DNA of 64,000 nt from Obelidium mucronatum (GCA_025765595.1 JAIVFH010000037.1:248001-312000), one strand, 5' to 3'; counted from the first letter of the stretch, positions 44,359 through 56,900 are shown. Made by a program: numbers and translations. Notes: a model not told the origin generated them from the sequence alone.

Positions 44359-45851
44359 ATGGACCACGCTTCACCGCCCGCGATGCGCCTCGCCGCAGAG
44401 CCGTCCGCAGTCGCCGCCCGCGCGCGCCTGCAGATTGACGCCAACGAGCTGCGCATCCGCTGCCAGCACTTGACGCAGTTGCTGCGCCAAACACAGGAAA
44501 CTGTCCGCGTCCAAAGCCAGGAAATAAGCGTGCTGAAGAAGGCGCTGGTCCACTATTCATCGGTGCTTGTGGATGACGAGTCGTCTGTCGTGGTACTCAG
44601 TTTTCAGTCTATTCCGTTATCGAGTTAACCCATCTTCCTTCAAGCCAGTCCTCAAACGCTCTCGTTTCTTCTCTTTCGTCGGAACTCAATGAAGCAAAGT
44701 CTCTCGTTGCTTCACTTAGAGCAGAACTCACGACCAAAAACACTGCAATCGAAACCCTTCAACGACAACTAGAAACTGCAAGGTTTGATTTAGAACGAGT
44801 CAAATACGAATGGGAAGCCTTCAAAGAACGTGCCGAGGTGGAGCCTGCAAGGACAGTGGTCAACGAAATGCTGGCAAAGAGTTCTCGAAGCATGATTGTT
44901 CCACCAACGCGTACGACGAGAAAGAAGCCCAAGTCAGAGACTCTATTCAGTCATACCATTTCATCTAAAAACAAGGTGGAATCAAAGCCGCCCTCTGTCA
45001 CTTCAGCAGCCAAAACCCCAATGAATCAACCCACAAACAGAGGGCGGACAATTACAATGACGGCTCCGCATACATTCAATCCACACCCCGCATCTTCCAA
45101 ACATGCACGAAGTCATTCTTATGACAGCTACTTGAAGCAGCTTATGGCATCCAAAACTGAATACTCACATCTCCATCCTACAAACATTTCAATGATTCGG
45201 AATCAAGGAAACTCGCTTAATCGATCCTGTGAAAGGGAACCAAATGAAGAAAACTTTCATCAACATGAGCAACAACAACAACAGCAACACCAGCGCAACA
45301 CAAACGCGTCATCAAAATCATTCAAAAGCGCGTCCAAAGAGTTCAAAGTGGTGACTATCCAAGAACATGATTTCGAAAACAATCCGGACGCTTCTTCCGT
45401 TCACAGTAGCAGCAGCAACAGCAGTGGAAAAACGACTTCTTTATTGTGTGATGGATTGAACGACTTGAAATGGCTTGATTTACCATCTTCCAATTCCATC
45501 TCATCATTACCTTCAAGGCCTGTACATGATGGCGCTGGATTCCAGTATCCACAGTACATTCCATCTCGAGGAGGAGCACCAACAACCACCGAGAAGCAGT
45601 CCTCCAACAGACAAAACCAGGCGTCCGGAACAGTCACTTCAAACTCCAAAGACAAAACCCTCGATATCTTGACGGCTCGTGCTGTTGCGGCGGAGTTGGA
45701 ACGAGATAAGTTGGAAGAAGAGTTGTTGGTGCTCATGAAGAAACTGAATCAGCAAAAAGAGAAGGACAAGTTGTTGAAGGAGAGAGAAGAGAATGAAAAA
45801 AGGGGGGATCAGTTGAAGAAGAGCCAAATAAAGCAGATGGGAAGTTGTTGA
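44359..45851 (+). CDS. coiled-coil protein, function unknown
   Basis: Two exons (44359-44589 and 44649-45851) sum to 1434 nt, 477 residues. Residues about 20-130 are heptad-like (DANELRIRCQHLTQLLRQTQETV... and AELTTKNTAIETLQRQLETARFDLERVKYEWEAF), so a long coiled coil is likely. A low-complexity Ser/Gln-rich middle and a second short coiled coil at the end (AAELERDKLEEELLVLMKKLNQ) follow. No enzymatic domain is seen; a structural or scaffold role is possible. The ATG lies 69 bp from that of Ste24-B on the other strand, and both first exons are GC-rich while the gap between is AT-rich. This looks like a shared bidirectional promoter. Confidence 0.7.
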
Positions 45852-46332
45852 CACAACAACAAGCTGGTGTTTTTTTTTCTGCTTTGCTAGAATTAGGGGT
45901 GAGGACCAAGTGTTTTTTTTGGAAAGACCCCTTTCGAGTCAAGCACATGTGGTGATGGAGTCGGTGGCGCACTTTTTCTCCTTTGCGTCTCAACATCCCC
46001 ATGCCACCAATCACGTGTGGGCCATGAAAACACTCCTCGTTCCACCACGCTTCTGCATCTTTGGCAGTCATGGAAACACTGCCTTATTTCATCGCGCTAC
46101 ATCTTGAGATAGTACCCAACAGGTACTCTAAAATATCCCGTTTGTGGTTGAAGGAAAAAGTTCCGGAAAATTTTTTAAGGGGCGAGGGGTCTTGCTGCAA
46201 CGCTCATTCCCTCTTGATCACACTTCAATTTGCCTCGTGACGCTGAGCTGAACTCAATAAACTTCATAAAAGCCGCCGTTTCCCCTCGCCCTTTTCATTG
46301 AGGAAAAAGACAACAAGACAACAAGAAACCAA
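45852..46332 (+). promoter_or_regulatory. intergenic region upstream of EXORDIUM-like gene
   Basis: No gene is seen. The region has a CCAAT motif next to CACGTG around 46009-46017 and a TATA-like CATAAAAG about 70 bp before the ATG at 46333. These suggest promoter function but are short and could be chance. Confidence 0.35.
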
Positions 46333-47731
46333 ATGTCTGCCTTCAACAATACACTGGTCTACCATGGTGGTCGCATCTTGGCCAACACTGAAGTCTTTGC
46401 AGTCTTTTATCCTTCTGCCTGGGGTCCTGTTCCTTACATGGCAGAAACGATTGACTTTTACAGTTCGGTAAGTATATAAAACATCTTTTCTTTTTTTTTT
46501 TACCGAACAGATTATTGAAAACGGGGGGGAAAAAACAAAACAAACAAATTATTTAGATCACAAAGTCTTCTTGGTGGGACATTATGAAACAGTACAACAC
46601 ACCAACCCAAACCGTGGGAGATGGGAAATTTGTTGGAAGTTATTTGGAGACTGGACCCACGTCGAGCTACCTCAACAACAATAAGGAAATCCCAGAATAT
46701 ATCCGTGGTTTGATCACAAAGGGAATCGTCAAGGTCAGAAAAAAAAAACTTTTGATTGATGAAGGGGAGTCTAACCAAGACCAAAATGTTCAATTTCCCT
46801 TTTTTTTTTTTAAAAAGCCAAATAACAACACATACATTGCTATGCACTTTGGACCTTACATCCAAGTGATTGCAGGTGGTTTGGGAAGCTGTGGGTACTG
46901 GTGCGGGTACCACTCGAATGTGGATATCGGGGATTTGGTTCCTGGTGTTCCACGCGTTGCTATTGGTGGTATTCCAGATTTTTTTGTTGGCGGCGGGTGT
47001 GATCGATGCGGTGGGTCTGATCAGTTGGGAAAGACTCTTGCGACTGCTTCACATGAAATTGCAGGTGATTATCGTTTGTCATGATTTTGCAAATTTGGGG
47101 GGGTTAACTCACGAGCTGTTTGTTTGATGTTTAGAGGCGACGCTTGACCCTGATGGAAACTCCAGTGGATGGGATGAAGTTGCAGACTTGTGTGGAGACC
47201 AGGCGAAAGTGACTGCGTACAACGGAAAAACATTTGAAGTTCAGAACTTGTGGTCTAATGCTCATGACAGGTAACAAAAAAAAATGGAATTCTATTGTTA
47301 AATTTATAAGGCTAATGTTTTCTGATGTTTTCTTTAGATGTGTCTTTAGTCCAAACGCGGTAAACACAAAAACGACCAGACCTGCAACAACGGTAGTCAA
47401 GACGAGCACGACCACCACTATGAAGCCTACTACCACTACAACTACTACCACCACCACCGCTGCTGCCACTACTTCGAAACCTACTACTACTACTACTACT
47501 ACAACTACAACAACTGCCGCACCATCCTCCACAAAGACAACCAAAACCACAACCACCACAACCACCACAACCAAAACAAATCCAACCACGACTAAACCCG
47601 CGGGAGGTATTTCCAATGGTGTCGCTTGTACTTCTTTCGGAGCGAGAGCGTGCAACAACGCTTGTACTTGCAACTACGCGAGTAACAACGCGTTGGTGTG
47701 GCAGTGTAACCCAACCAACATCTCCTGTTGA
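46333..47731 (+). CDS. EXORDIUM/phosphate-induced-1-like protein with Thr-rich linker and Cys-rich module
   Basis: Five exons (46333-46467, 46557-46733, 46818-47064, 47135-47270, 47338-47731) sum to 1089 nt, 362 residues. The core resembles fungal relatives of plant EXORDIUM: YHGGRILANTEVFAVFYPSAWG, then SSWWDIMKQYNT, and the block ASHEIAEATLDPDGNSSGWDE, the usual SHEIAEAxTDP signature. A linker of almost pure threonine (about 47395-47605) follows. The C-terminal ~40-residue module has six cysteines (GVACTSFGARACNNACTCNY...WQCNPTNISC) and resembles a small wall- or polysaccharide-binding unit. Thr-rich linkers of this type are usually O-glycosylated in secreted proteins, yet no signal peptide follows the ATG at 46333. 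An upstream exon may be missing. Confidence 0.68.
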
Positions 47732-47941
47732 GACCCAAAAAAAATAACATCAGAAAAACGCGTTATGGGCCAAAAATGTTGAAGTATTATTATCCAATCC
47801 ACTATGAATTTCAGAATTATTCAAATAAAATTTTTACGAGGATATACATCTTTTTTTTCAGTCATTTTTATTTGAAAAGTGGACTGTATATATATAGATG
47901 TGATTTTTGGTTTGTTTACTTCCAAGAATATATATATCTGG

Positions 47942-49062
47942 TTACTCCGTTTTCCCAATCGCCTCAAGCCTCTCAGTCAACGGTGGATGACTATAATGCC
48001 ACGCACTGTACCACGGATCCGGAACCAACGTCCCCAAATTTTTGATATTGAGTTTGATCAACGCGTTCTTCAATTCCTCTGCATGGCCCATTTTTTTAGC
48101 GTATGCATCTGCTTGGAATTCATGTGTTCGAGAAACACGGTTGACCAAGAACGAAGTGAGCGCGTCGATGGGTTGGTATATAAATGAAAAGAGAACAAGG
48201 CCGATAATGATTGGTTGGGATGATGGGAAGCCGAACGCGGTGTACATTGCAGTTGAGTCAATAAACTTATTAAAGAAAACAATTAACTCCCATCCATGCA
48301 TGATGAAACTAAGAAAAAAAAACACATACTTACATGGGAAAACGTGTAAAATAGAGCAAACAGTTGGACTTGCGAAATGAATAGTTTGCTGTACATGTGA
48401 TTCATTTTCCAATGTCCCAATTCGTGGACAAGAAGAGCCACCATTTCTTCATGGGATAACAGTTCGAGGAGAGTGTCGTATAGGACGATTCGTTTGTCTT
48501 TGAAGAAGCCTGTGAAGTAGGCATATGAATGGGAACTTCGCTGGCTTCCGTCAACAACGAGTACTTTTTTCAAGGGGAATTCGACTCGCTTGGCAAGCGC
48601 GGCGACTCGCGTTTTTAAATCTCCTTCTGGGAGAGGAGTGTATGAGTTGAAGAGTGGTGCAAGAACAGTTGGGAAAATCAGAATAACAGTGACTTGTAAA
48701 CAAAACCTATACATAAAAAATGTATATCCCACAAGGCCGAAAATGAAAAGCTATCAGACATCAAGTATAGTGTCTGTGCTTTGGTTTTTTTGATGCTCAC
48801 ATGAAAATCCAGACATGATAAAAGAAGGAATCGCCACCCCACTGAATAACCCGCAAGAGACCCCCGACTACAGGGAACGCGATAATTCCGGTCAAAAGAA
48901 TCTCTTTGAATTTCTCCGAAATGAACATGGGAATGGTGAGTTTGTTGAATCCGTATCGCTGCTCAATGACAAAATTCTTGTAGAGTGAAAACGGAATGGC
49001 AAGCAGTGACGTTGAACACATTGATATAATCACAAATACGATGGATCGCAAAATCTAGGGGT

Positions 49063-49097
<35 letters not shown>

Positions 49098-49474
49098 TAA
49101 AGAGTATATAAGAGCCAGGGTGGAAAGTTGTATGGTATGGAAAGAACCTCTCTCTCGCCTGTCAAACCAACAGCCACCAAAACATCTTTCGATAGACTCC
49201 ATAGGTATGGCAATACACTATACAGAATTGTGAATGTTGAAAAGATCTGGCTAAAGAAGCTGGAAACAAAGTCCAACGCGCTCTTATCGCGTCCATATGC
49301 TCTCGCGTTAGACTGTTCCTGCTCGGAAACATGTTTTGCAAAGATTGGCGGAGCTTCGAGAGCGGAATTTGCCAGTCTGAGGTGCTGCCTCCACGCGAGA
49401 TATTATTCAAAGATGTAGATGGACCAGGATATGGAAAGAACTGCTGATTGCCAGGGAAACGTTTCATGAAACAT
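47942..49474 (-). pseudogene. Ste24-like paralogue C with an early in-frame stop
   Basis: The third CAAX-protease copy. Active-site motifs are intact: LVHELGHWKMNH (about 48400-48430) and HEFQAD (about 48110). The C-terminus ends PPLTERLEAIGKTE, almost the same as copy A. The N-terminal exon begins at the ATG at 49474 and aligns with copy A without a gap, except that a TAA at 49403-49405 interrupts it (SIYIFE-stop-YLAWRQH against AIYSFKTYLSWRQH in A). No Met follows until the third helix, so a truncated start would lose the first helices. Either a young pseudogene, a read-through case or a base error. The intron before about 49052 contains 34 consecutive G on the plus strand next to its 3' splice site. 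Confidence 0.7.
49063..49096 (-). repeat. 34-base homopolymer at a 3' splice site
   Basis: Thirty-four G on the plus strand, C on the coding strand. It continues as A-CCCC-TAG directly into the exon, so the polypyrimidine tract of this intron is pure C. The true length is uncertain because such runs are error-prone. Confidence 0.85.
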
Positions 49475-49779
49475 TTTTCAACAGTCAGCAGACAATCACG
49501 CTGCATTTTTATTCGAGACAAAGGCCGGATTCTGAACGTAACATCAAACTTTGGAAATGAGGGAGTCTTCCTCAATCACGATGGCCTTTGTTGGCCCATC
49601 CTCCTGCCAAGCCTTCTTCATTGATTCCCTAGCAGTCAAAACAATACAGGAATGTTTGGAGGTTTCATTCTGTGACAATTTGGCTCGCGGCGTTAATGTT
49701 TGACTTCCCTTCAAAGGGAAACGAATTCTTAACAACCATATATTCGACCAATAAACATGCATATACGAGTGTATTCTTT
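49475..49779. other. intergenic, no gene recognised
   Basis: About 300 bp upstream of Ste24-C and downstream of the LRR gene. A minus-strand frame overlaps it (49792-49544) but shows no motif and overlaps the 3' end of the LRR gene. Confidence 0.4.
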
Positions 49780-50856
49780 TTACCACTCCCAATCATCGCC
49801 ACTATCTGAGTCCATATCATTTGAACTCCATTGATTCCTGGGTAAAAAATATATCAAAGGCGGAAAGTCGCACCGCTCGAGCAGTCTCAGAGACGTTAGT
49901 TCAATGGGAATATTCTCGCTGATTGAAATATTCCCTGATAAGTGTAGCTTGAAAAGCTGAGTCAATTGTCCTAGGGTCTTGGGTATCATTGTTTCAAGCT
50001 GGTTGAAAGATAGTCGCAAATCTCGCAACTCGCGGAGATTGCCAAAAGTATCGGGAATACATCCAGAAAGCCTGTTTCTGGATAGATTCAAGACTTTCAA
50101 GTTAACTAACGCGCCCATTTCAGGAATTTCACCAGTCAATTCGTTTTCATTCAATGCAAGGTACTCAAGACATTCACAGAGATTGAGTTCAGGGGGGATA
50201 AGCCCGCAGAGTTCATTTTTGGCCAAATTCAGGTAAACCAGATTTGTTAAACGGCCAATCGAATTTGGAATCTGACCGCTAAAGGCATTATCGTAGAAGC
50301 TGAGGTATTGCGCTTCCGACCAGTTCCCGATTTCAGTGGGGATCTCTCCTTCAAAATCGTTTCCAAACACGTGGAATGACTTGATACGAGCCAGGTCACC
50401 AATCGATGAAGGCAGCGTTCCCGTGAGCTTGCAGCTTCCAACATTCAGCATTTTAAGATATTTTAGAGTTCCGATTTTATCCGACAGGGTGCCTGACAAG
50501 GCGTTGTTTTGAAGTGTAAGCGATGTAAGATGTGTGAGGCCATAGAGGGAATTGGGGATGGGACCAACAATGTCAGCAAAGCCCCAGTTGATGAAACTCT
50601 TGCGCAAAACAATCTCTGCAAAAGCCTCTTGGAAGCTGGGCGGAGTTCTAAACCACAAGCGGTTGTACTTCATCCAGTCATCGTGGCTCCAGTTGGACCA
50701 ACAGTGGCCACAAGCAATCTCCACGTTGGCCACTGCAAAGTGCTTCTGGATCAAGACTGAGTTGTATCGAGAGCCAAGGCGGCGGAATTTGAAGACAAGA
50801 CATGGGTCGATCCATCGGAATATGAGAAGAACAAGTTCAAGGGGAAAGGTGTCCAT
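49780..50856 (-). CDS. F-box-like/leucine-rich-repeat protein of plant-type repeats
   Basis: A single-exon gene, 358 residues. The first ~35 residues (FPLELVLLIFRWIDPCLVFKFRRL) look like a short F-box. From about residue 100 there are eight or more LRRs of the 23-24-residue type with the consensus LxxLxxLxLxxNxLxGxIP, for example LTHLTSLTLQNNALSGTL, LARIKSFHVFGNDFEGEIP and LVNLKVLNLSRNRLSGCIP. This is the plant receptor-kinase type of LRR; no kinase or membrane helix follows. Such soluble LRR proteins are common in chytrids. A ubiquitin-ligase adaptor role is possible from the N-terminus but unproved. Confidence 0.78.
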   Translation of the reverse strand: MDTFPLELVLLIFRWIDPCLVFKFRRLGSRYNSVLIQKHFAVANVEIACGHCWSNWSHDDWMKYNRLWFRTPPSFQEAFAEIVLRKSFINWGFADIVGPIPNSLYGLTHLTSLTLQNNALSGTLSDKIGTLKYLKMLNVGSCKLTGTLPSSIGDLARIKSFHVFGNDFEGEIPTEIGNWSEAQYLSFYDNAFSGQIPNSIGRLTNLVYLNLAKNELCGLIPPELNLCECLEYLALNENELTGEIPEMGALVNLKVLNLSRNRLSGCIPDTFGNLRELRDLRLSFNQLETMIPKTLGQLTQLFKLHLSGNISISENIPIELTSLRLLERCDFPPLIYFLPRNQWSSNDMDSDSGDDWEW

Positions 50857-50917
50857 TATCGTTTTTTCTTCTATCGTTTATTTTTAAATTTGAAATGAAG
50901 AAAACTGTAGAAGTTAA

Positions 50918-53900
50918 TCACGTTTTGGATTTTCGTGAATACAGTTCACCTAGCCACAAAACCTGTTCATGTTCGCGGCAATAACGAGTGATTGAAAAAA
51001 CCGACTGCGTCTTTCGCCCAAACTGCTCTCCCAGCTTCTCTCGCAATTGCCCGATTTGTGGATCCATTATGCGGTGCTCTAGATTTGCTGTTCCGGAAGC
51101 AACAAGTTCTTGCACAGTTGGAGAATGACAAATTGATGGGTCAACAAATGTGTCAAGCCCGTTACACATTGCCAGAACTTGCAGTTGCCCAAGGGCTAGC
51201 TGCCTCGGTCGAGATGGTGGTACTATGGCGCCATATAACGAACTAGTTGCTATATCGCTGATTACTTCCAGTGATCCTCCAACGTTGGTGCACACCACTG
51301 GCAACCCACACAGTCCAGCTTCGCCAAGGGCCAACGGCAATCCTTCAGTAATTGATGAATTAACAAAAATCCATCCAGTAGGCAGCACGAGTGCGGGATT
51401 TCCCAGGCCCTTTAAATAGACATTGGATTCCAGATTCAATTCCTTGATAGCCATCCGGCATGTTAAAGTGTATGACATGTCTACTTCAGGTGACCCGTAA
51501 ACATGCAATTCGTAGCTTTTGAGTTTAAACTCATGCACAATGTGGTACGCTGCTTTAATGGCATTCATGACGTCCTTTAACGGCGAAATGTGTGAAAGCA
51601 TTACTGCAGTAGGAGTTTTTCGGGCCAGCTCCCGTTTTATACTGAACTTTTTCAAATTCATTCCATTGAGGACAGCAGAGCATTTAGCATGCAAAGAGAG
51701 TTTCTCAAAGTCATTGAGGTATTTTCCACCAGCCAAATGGGCAGCCCACATAACATTTTGAATATTGGTGCATGGTGTAACATAATCAGCCCTGTGGTAA
51801 ATTAACCTCGAACAGAGGCGCGTGAGTCCAATGAAACCAATCTGAGTAAACACTGGCATTCCATCACGACACAAAGCGTACATTCGTTCCCGAAGAAGCA
51901 TTCCATGGTCCCATACTATAACAGATGATCCATGAATGGCTTTCGAAATAACTGCAATTAGACCCTGAATTCCGTGATGTGACACATGAACTACAGGAAT
52001 GTTCGGAATCTCCTTGCTTAGAATGAGGAGAAGACGGGATACCAAGGTAAAGAGCATACTGACTTGAGCCAAAGTAGGAGATTCATGTCGAAGCAATCTA
52101 CCAGACTTCTCAAAGGCTTTCGCTCTTTCCAGATATAGCGACACCCAAGCGCGTTGCGTTGCTGGATGATTCCAAGACAATTTCCAGTCATGTGTTCTGA
52201 AATATCTGTAGAGACATATTATGGTATTCTCATCCTGAAGAATACGGTTTGTATCCAGCTTTTCCGTCATGATCGCATCAACCAACCGACCAATCAGCGG
52301 TACAAACTCAGAAACAATAACATCTGTAGTTGTCTTGTTTGCAGCGAAGCCTCAAATCTCCAAAAGATGTCGTCTTGTAGAAATTCTCCATTGGACTTCC
52401 CAGGTCGTTATCGAAAATAGGAAGATAGGTTATCGCTTTGATATTCTTTTCAATCTGGTAATCCTTCTTTTCGAGTTCCATTTCAGCTATTTCGGCTATT
52501 GCAGTCCATCGCACACTGGAGAGAGAGTCAACGACATCGCGGCGGCATGAGCCAACTCCTCCACCACCCGTAGGCCAAGTACCACTATCCAAACAAACAG
52601 CTTCAAGCGTATCTTCGGGAAGATTGCCGTTGTCCGACTTGATCAAAAGATGAAATCTGTTCGCTGTCGCCACCATTCCCCATAATCAGCAAGTCAGAAA
52701 ATCGAATCTGCAGACGACTTCTGGTGGCTGGTCGATCAGCTACATATAAAATGCTGTTCAGCTTGATCTCTATTCGCTTCCAAAAATTGAACAGCCTCCA
52801 TCAGTTTTCCTTTAAATCGATACATCCAGTATTGATAAAGCTTTTGCTCTCGTCGGAGAATGTTTTGATCCAGTATTCGTGCGAATACTCCAGGTATCTT
52901 CCCATCTCTCCAAGTAGCCCAAAGTATATCTCGCTGATGCCGTGTTGTATATGGGAATGAAAAATAATCCACTGCATCGACTTGGATAAACGGATATGAC
53001 CAAGAAAACTTTTTCCTTCGTAAAGGTGTCAAGTCTCTTGTGAGGAGTTCGCAACTGTCCATCACACCCTTGAAAGGAAGAAGGTGCAAGATACCAAAAA
53101 CATCATCTAAAACAAAAGAAGCATCCGTTTTAATTACCCGGCAAGTCATTTAAGCTTGGCACAACTTACTTGAAATCTCTACAGGCGTTGCAATTGCCAA
53201 TCCACTGGATTCAATTACTGCTTTAGTGACGGTATGTTTAGGATGCGAATAATCATATTTTATCAAAATCCGTTCTGAACCAGCGCCGGCGTTGTACTTG
53301 ACCATCAATGGCTGTAGTGGCGATTCGGAATCTGAAAACGGGACACACTCCACGACAACTTTCCAACCCGGTAAATCTTTTCTCTGAAAAAGAATAGCAC
53401 TGGGAGTTTTACTTATTATCGGAATCGTTTGGATGTTGTACATGAATTCAGCTGATAAGGTCATGGCTTGTTTCGTTTCCTTGTGGATTCTTTTGAGTTG
53501 AGCAAATTTTACACGTCCCAACAAAGGACCGCTGGTATAAAAGTCGTGGGTCTCTACAGGTGACTCGCATAATTTAATTGCATTGTTTTTCGCATCCCGA
53601 TCAAAAACAGATCTGCTCGCTGGAAGCATATCGGAGGTGGTATTGTAGTGGTATAAATGAGTTTTCCCCACTTCTCCTTTACTGTTCAAGAACTTTTCAT
53701 TGACGATTCTATATGCCTCGCAAGATTTTTCAACCATGACTTTGGCAATCGGTTTGTCTGTATCTTTCGGAATCCAATCTTTTGGTTTGGGCCCTGAAAA
53801 GCGATGGAGTTCGAGATATTCTGTATTGGAGTCTAAATCTTCCTCGATGCTTTGGCGCGCATTGATAATCGTCGTGTAAAGAACGTCAGCTCCTTCCAAC

Positions 53901-56900
53901 ACCTCGATGGCTCGCAAAGTCCCTTCATTCATGTGATGCCGTCGAGTAATTCCTAAATCAGACCGCCGTTGTAAATCCTTGATGGTATTGCTCCGGTTAA
54001 ACAAGAGAACTTGATTTACACAGTCAAATATCTTCAGATTAAAACAATAGAGTAGACATAGTGGAATTCTAGTGAATACGGGCAAGTGGCTCACTTCACG
54101 GCTAAAAGAAGAATCGCAAGTGATTGCAAAATAGTAAACGGCAAAGTGAATGTTTATAGCATCAGATAAATGTCGAAGATTTGAGCGACCCACGGCTAGT
54201 GAAGGATCTGCCAGCCTTGCGGTTTTTCCCGCATTATTTTTCGCCATACTGCATATTTTCCGCGATATTTGTGACATGAGGACGCAATGTTCGAGAATCA
54301 AAGAGATTGGAGCAAATTGCTTTTCGGAACGAAAAATTAGAATGCTCAAACTCTTGGCCATCGTGGACGGCGCGCGTTCAAATATATCAGCGCACAGCTG
54401 TTTGACGTCCGACGACTGTAAACAGATTTAAACAACTAAATTGACCGAAAAAAAAAGACTCGAGATCAACTCACATCCATTCCATTTTCAACCAACTGGT
54501 TCCATTCTTTGATGACGCTGATAATAAACTTTCTCTCATCATTGGAGAAATATTCGCGACCCCAAAATCGATTCACATCTACACCAAATGTTGAAAAATG
54601 CGTCACAGTAGATTCGGTATTGGATACAATTCGATCGCAATGCTTTTTCCCAAGAATCGTTAGTTCCCGTTGAATGCGGTGAGGAACTTCAGAGTCGGTA
54701 TTCCAGCACCGATTCATAAGAACCTCCATCATACATGCTCGGGTGTGACTCCATCCAAATGTCTCTGAAACCTCATGCACAATACTTTCCGTCAAAAGCA
54801 ATGCCTTGGCAATAGCTGTGAGACCATTCATATTTGTCACATAAATATCCAAGATTGTATTATCCCTCTGAGGACTCATATTTCTCAGAAAAGACATTCT
54901 TGATGCTCTGGTGGGTGTCTTTTGCCGTTCCAAACTGACACCAATCGCCGAATACTCTACTCCAGAAGCGCACAAACGACCAGGAACCTCTCGAACAACC
55001 AAAGTCCCGGATTTGAACCACGCAAGAGACGTCTGCAACACATGCACAAAGTCATATGCAGTAGAAGGATGGAGATCCAAACGAGATGCATTCTGCATAG
55101 CTTTTTCGAGAAGAGCGATACATTCCAGCCCGATTGCGTAATGTGGGGAGTGTACTTGCATGCCATCTTTTTGAGACGCGAGTTTCTTTGAGAGGAGCTC
55201 GCATTCGCTGTTTGTGAGCTCATTTGTTTCAAAGCCAATCATTTTTTGCCCAGAAGTTCTAAGTCGAGGGCCTATACACAGGAACGAAATATAAGAGAAG
55301 AAAACTTTAAATGCTATATAATAGGAATCTTAGATACCGATGGAAATGTCATAATACGGCGATCGCGTTCTTTCGGAATATCTCGCAAAGAGACAACACA
55401 AGGCAAAGCCCCAACATCCAATGCCCGTTGCTAAAAGAGAATACGCTTGATCATCCATGACCCGAATAAGAGTCGAGGATATAGCAAGACCGGCCACAAT
55501 CGATACTACCAAATACTTATTCAGCAAATGCTCATCAGTTACCACAAACAATTTGTTAAATAGCCCAATAAGAAGCCCAGTGAAACTCGCAGAAGCAGTG
55601 CCAAAAGTCAAAAATTCTTGCTTGAGCGTGTCTGTAAAATATCCATACCCCGCTGTAATTCCAGAAAGTACAATCAAAACACCACTGACTCTTATTGCAA
55701 AAATTTTCAGCTCCGACTGATAGATGCGCTCTGTGTAAGCTTGATATTCTCTTATCAGTTCATAAGGGTGCTCGACTGTCGAGAGAGGAGCGTACTCAAA
55801 CCGATTCAATTTGTTTGTACTTGACGTAATTGTCAATTCCAAGAAACCCGAAGATAATAACAAATAAATCGTGGCAAACGCAAGACCGGCTTCACTGGTA
55901 TACTGCTGATCACGATTCTCAATTGTTCCTGTTCCAAACAGGATGGAAAACTTATCGATAAAGATGATCACAAAGTAAAGGAATCCAAAGACAATCGCAG
56001 GAGCTTCTAGTTGGAATAACCTATGCAATTTCCTGTTATTTCACAAGATTATACAAGGATAACCGTAGCTTACAAAGCACCACGATTGAGTTTGTCTACT
56101 TGATATTTTCGAGAGAGTGTCTCCAAGGCCTGTTTTGCCAATGCGTCCCATTCAGCGCTGAACATTTTGATACTGCTTGGTGCAACGGCACTCCGCTCCA
56201 TAAACCAAGACATCAAGGGCCGCTCCCACTTCAGTTGAGATATTCGATCTTTAATTCTCTTATCCATTCCTTTGATAGGGCGACTTGATAGCCTCTTGTA
56301 GTCGCTCAGCAAACCAGTCAGACGCATTTCTTTCCCACAACCTCATTTTGCGATCCAGTTTCTTCTTCGCTTTCTTCTATAAGCTTGATGGGGACGCTTT
56401 ACTTTAGATTCATATGCTGCAAAAATATGCTCTTTGCTCGTGATTCGGACAGCAGAAGGCCAATCAAGAAATTCTCTTGATATCTTGCTATATCTGTACA
56501 TCATAAATATGACGGTGGCCGCTATATTTCCTTCGTAGATTGCCCAAACGAGCTCGGAATGGGAGTCATTTACCAAGATGAACCGACAAAAGAATGGGGC
56601 CGGTAACAGAAGAAGAATACTTTGAATACATGCACGGGGACCAGGAGAATTGTAAACCGCCACAGCCGGATCGCGAAATGCGACCAAGATTGCATACATG
56701 ATCATGTAAAGTCTGGTGTAATGCTTTTTAGAACAACCATTCAATTAATTCTTTGTGTTACGCACCCAAATAGGAAAGCATATATCGCACCCATTACCAT
56801 CAATACCAAATCTTGAGCAATGCAAATGTAAATGCATGCTGCGACCAGCAGCCCAGTAAATATAAGGAAAGAGATGCTTGCCACAAGACGGTGAGAGACT

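Noticed and set aside
47395..47605. Long Val-rich frame on the minus strand opposite the Thr-rich linker
   Set aside because: It is the complement of an ACN repeat and has no independent support.
49544..49792. An 82-codon minus-strand frame next to the LRR gene
   Set aside because: It overlaps the end of the LRR gene, has no ATG in good context and no recognisable sequence.
56290..56400. Suspected frame break in the membrane part of the giant gene
   Set aside because: An intron from GTAAAG to CTACAAG joins ESK to RLSSRP in phase 0; the basic repeat-like string read through it is intronic.
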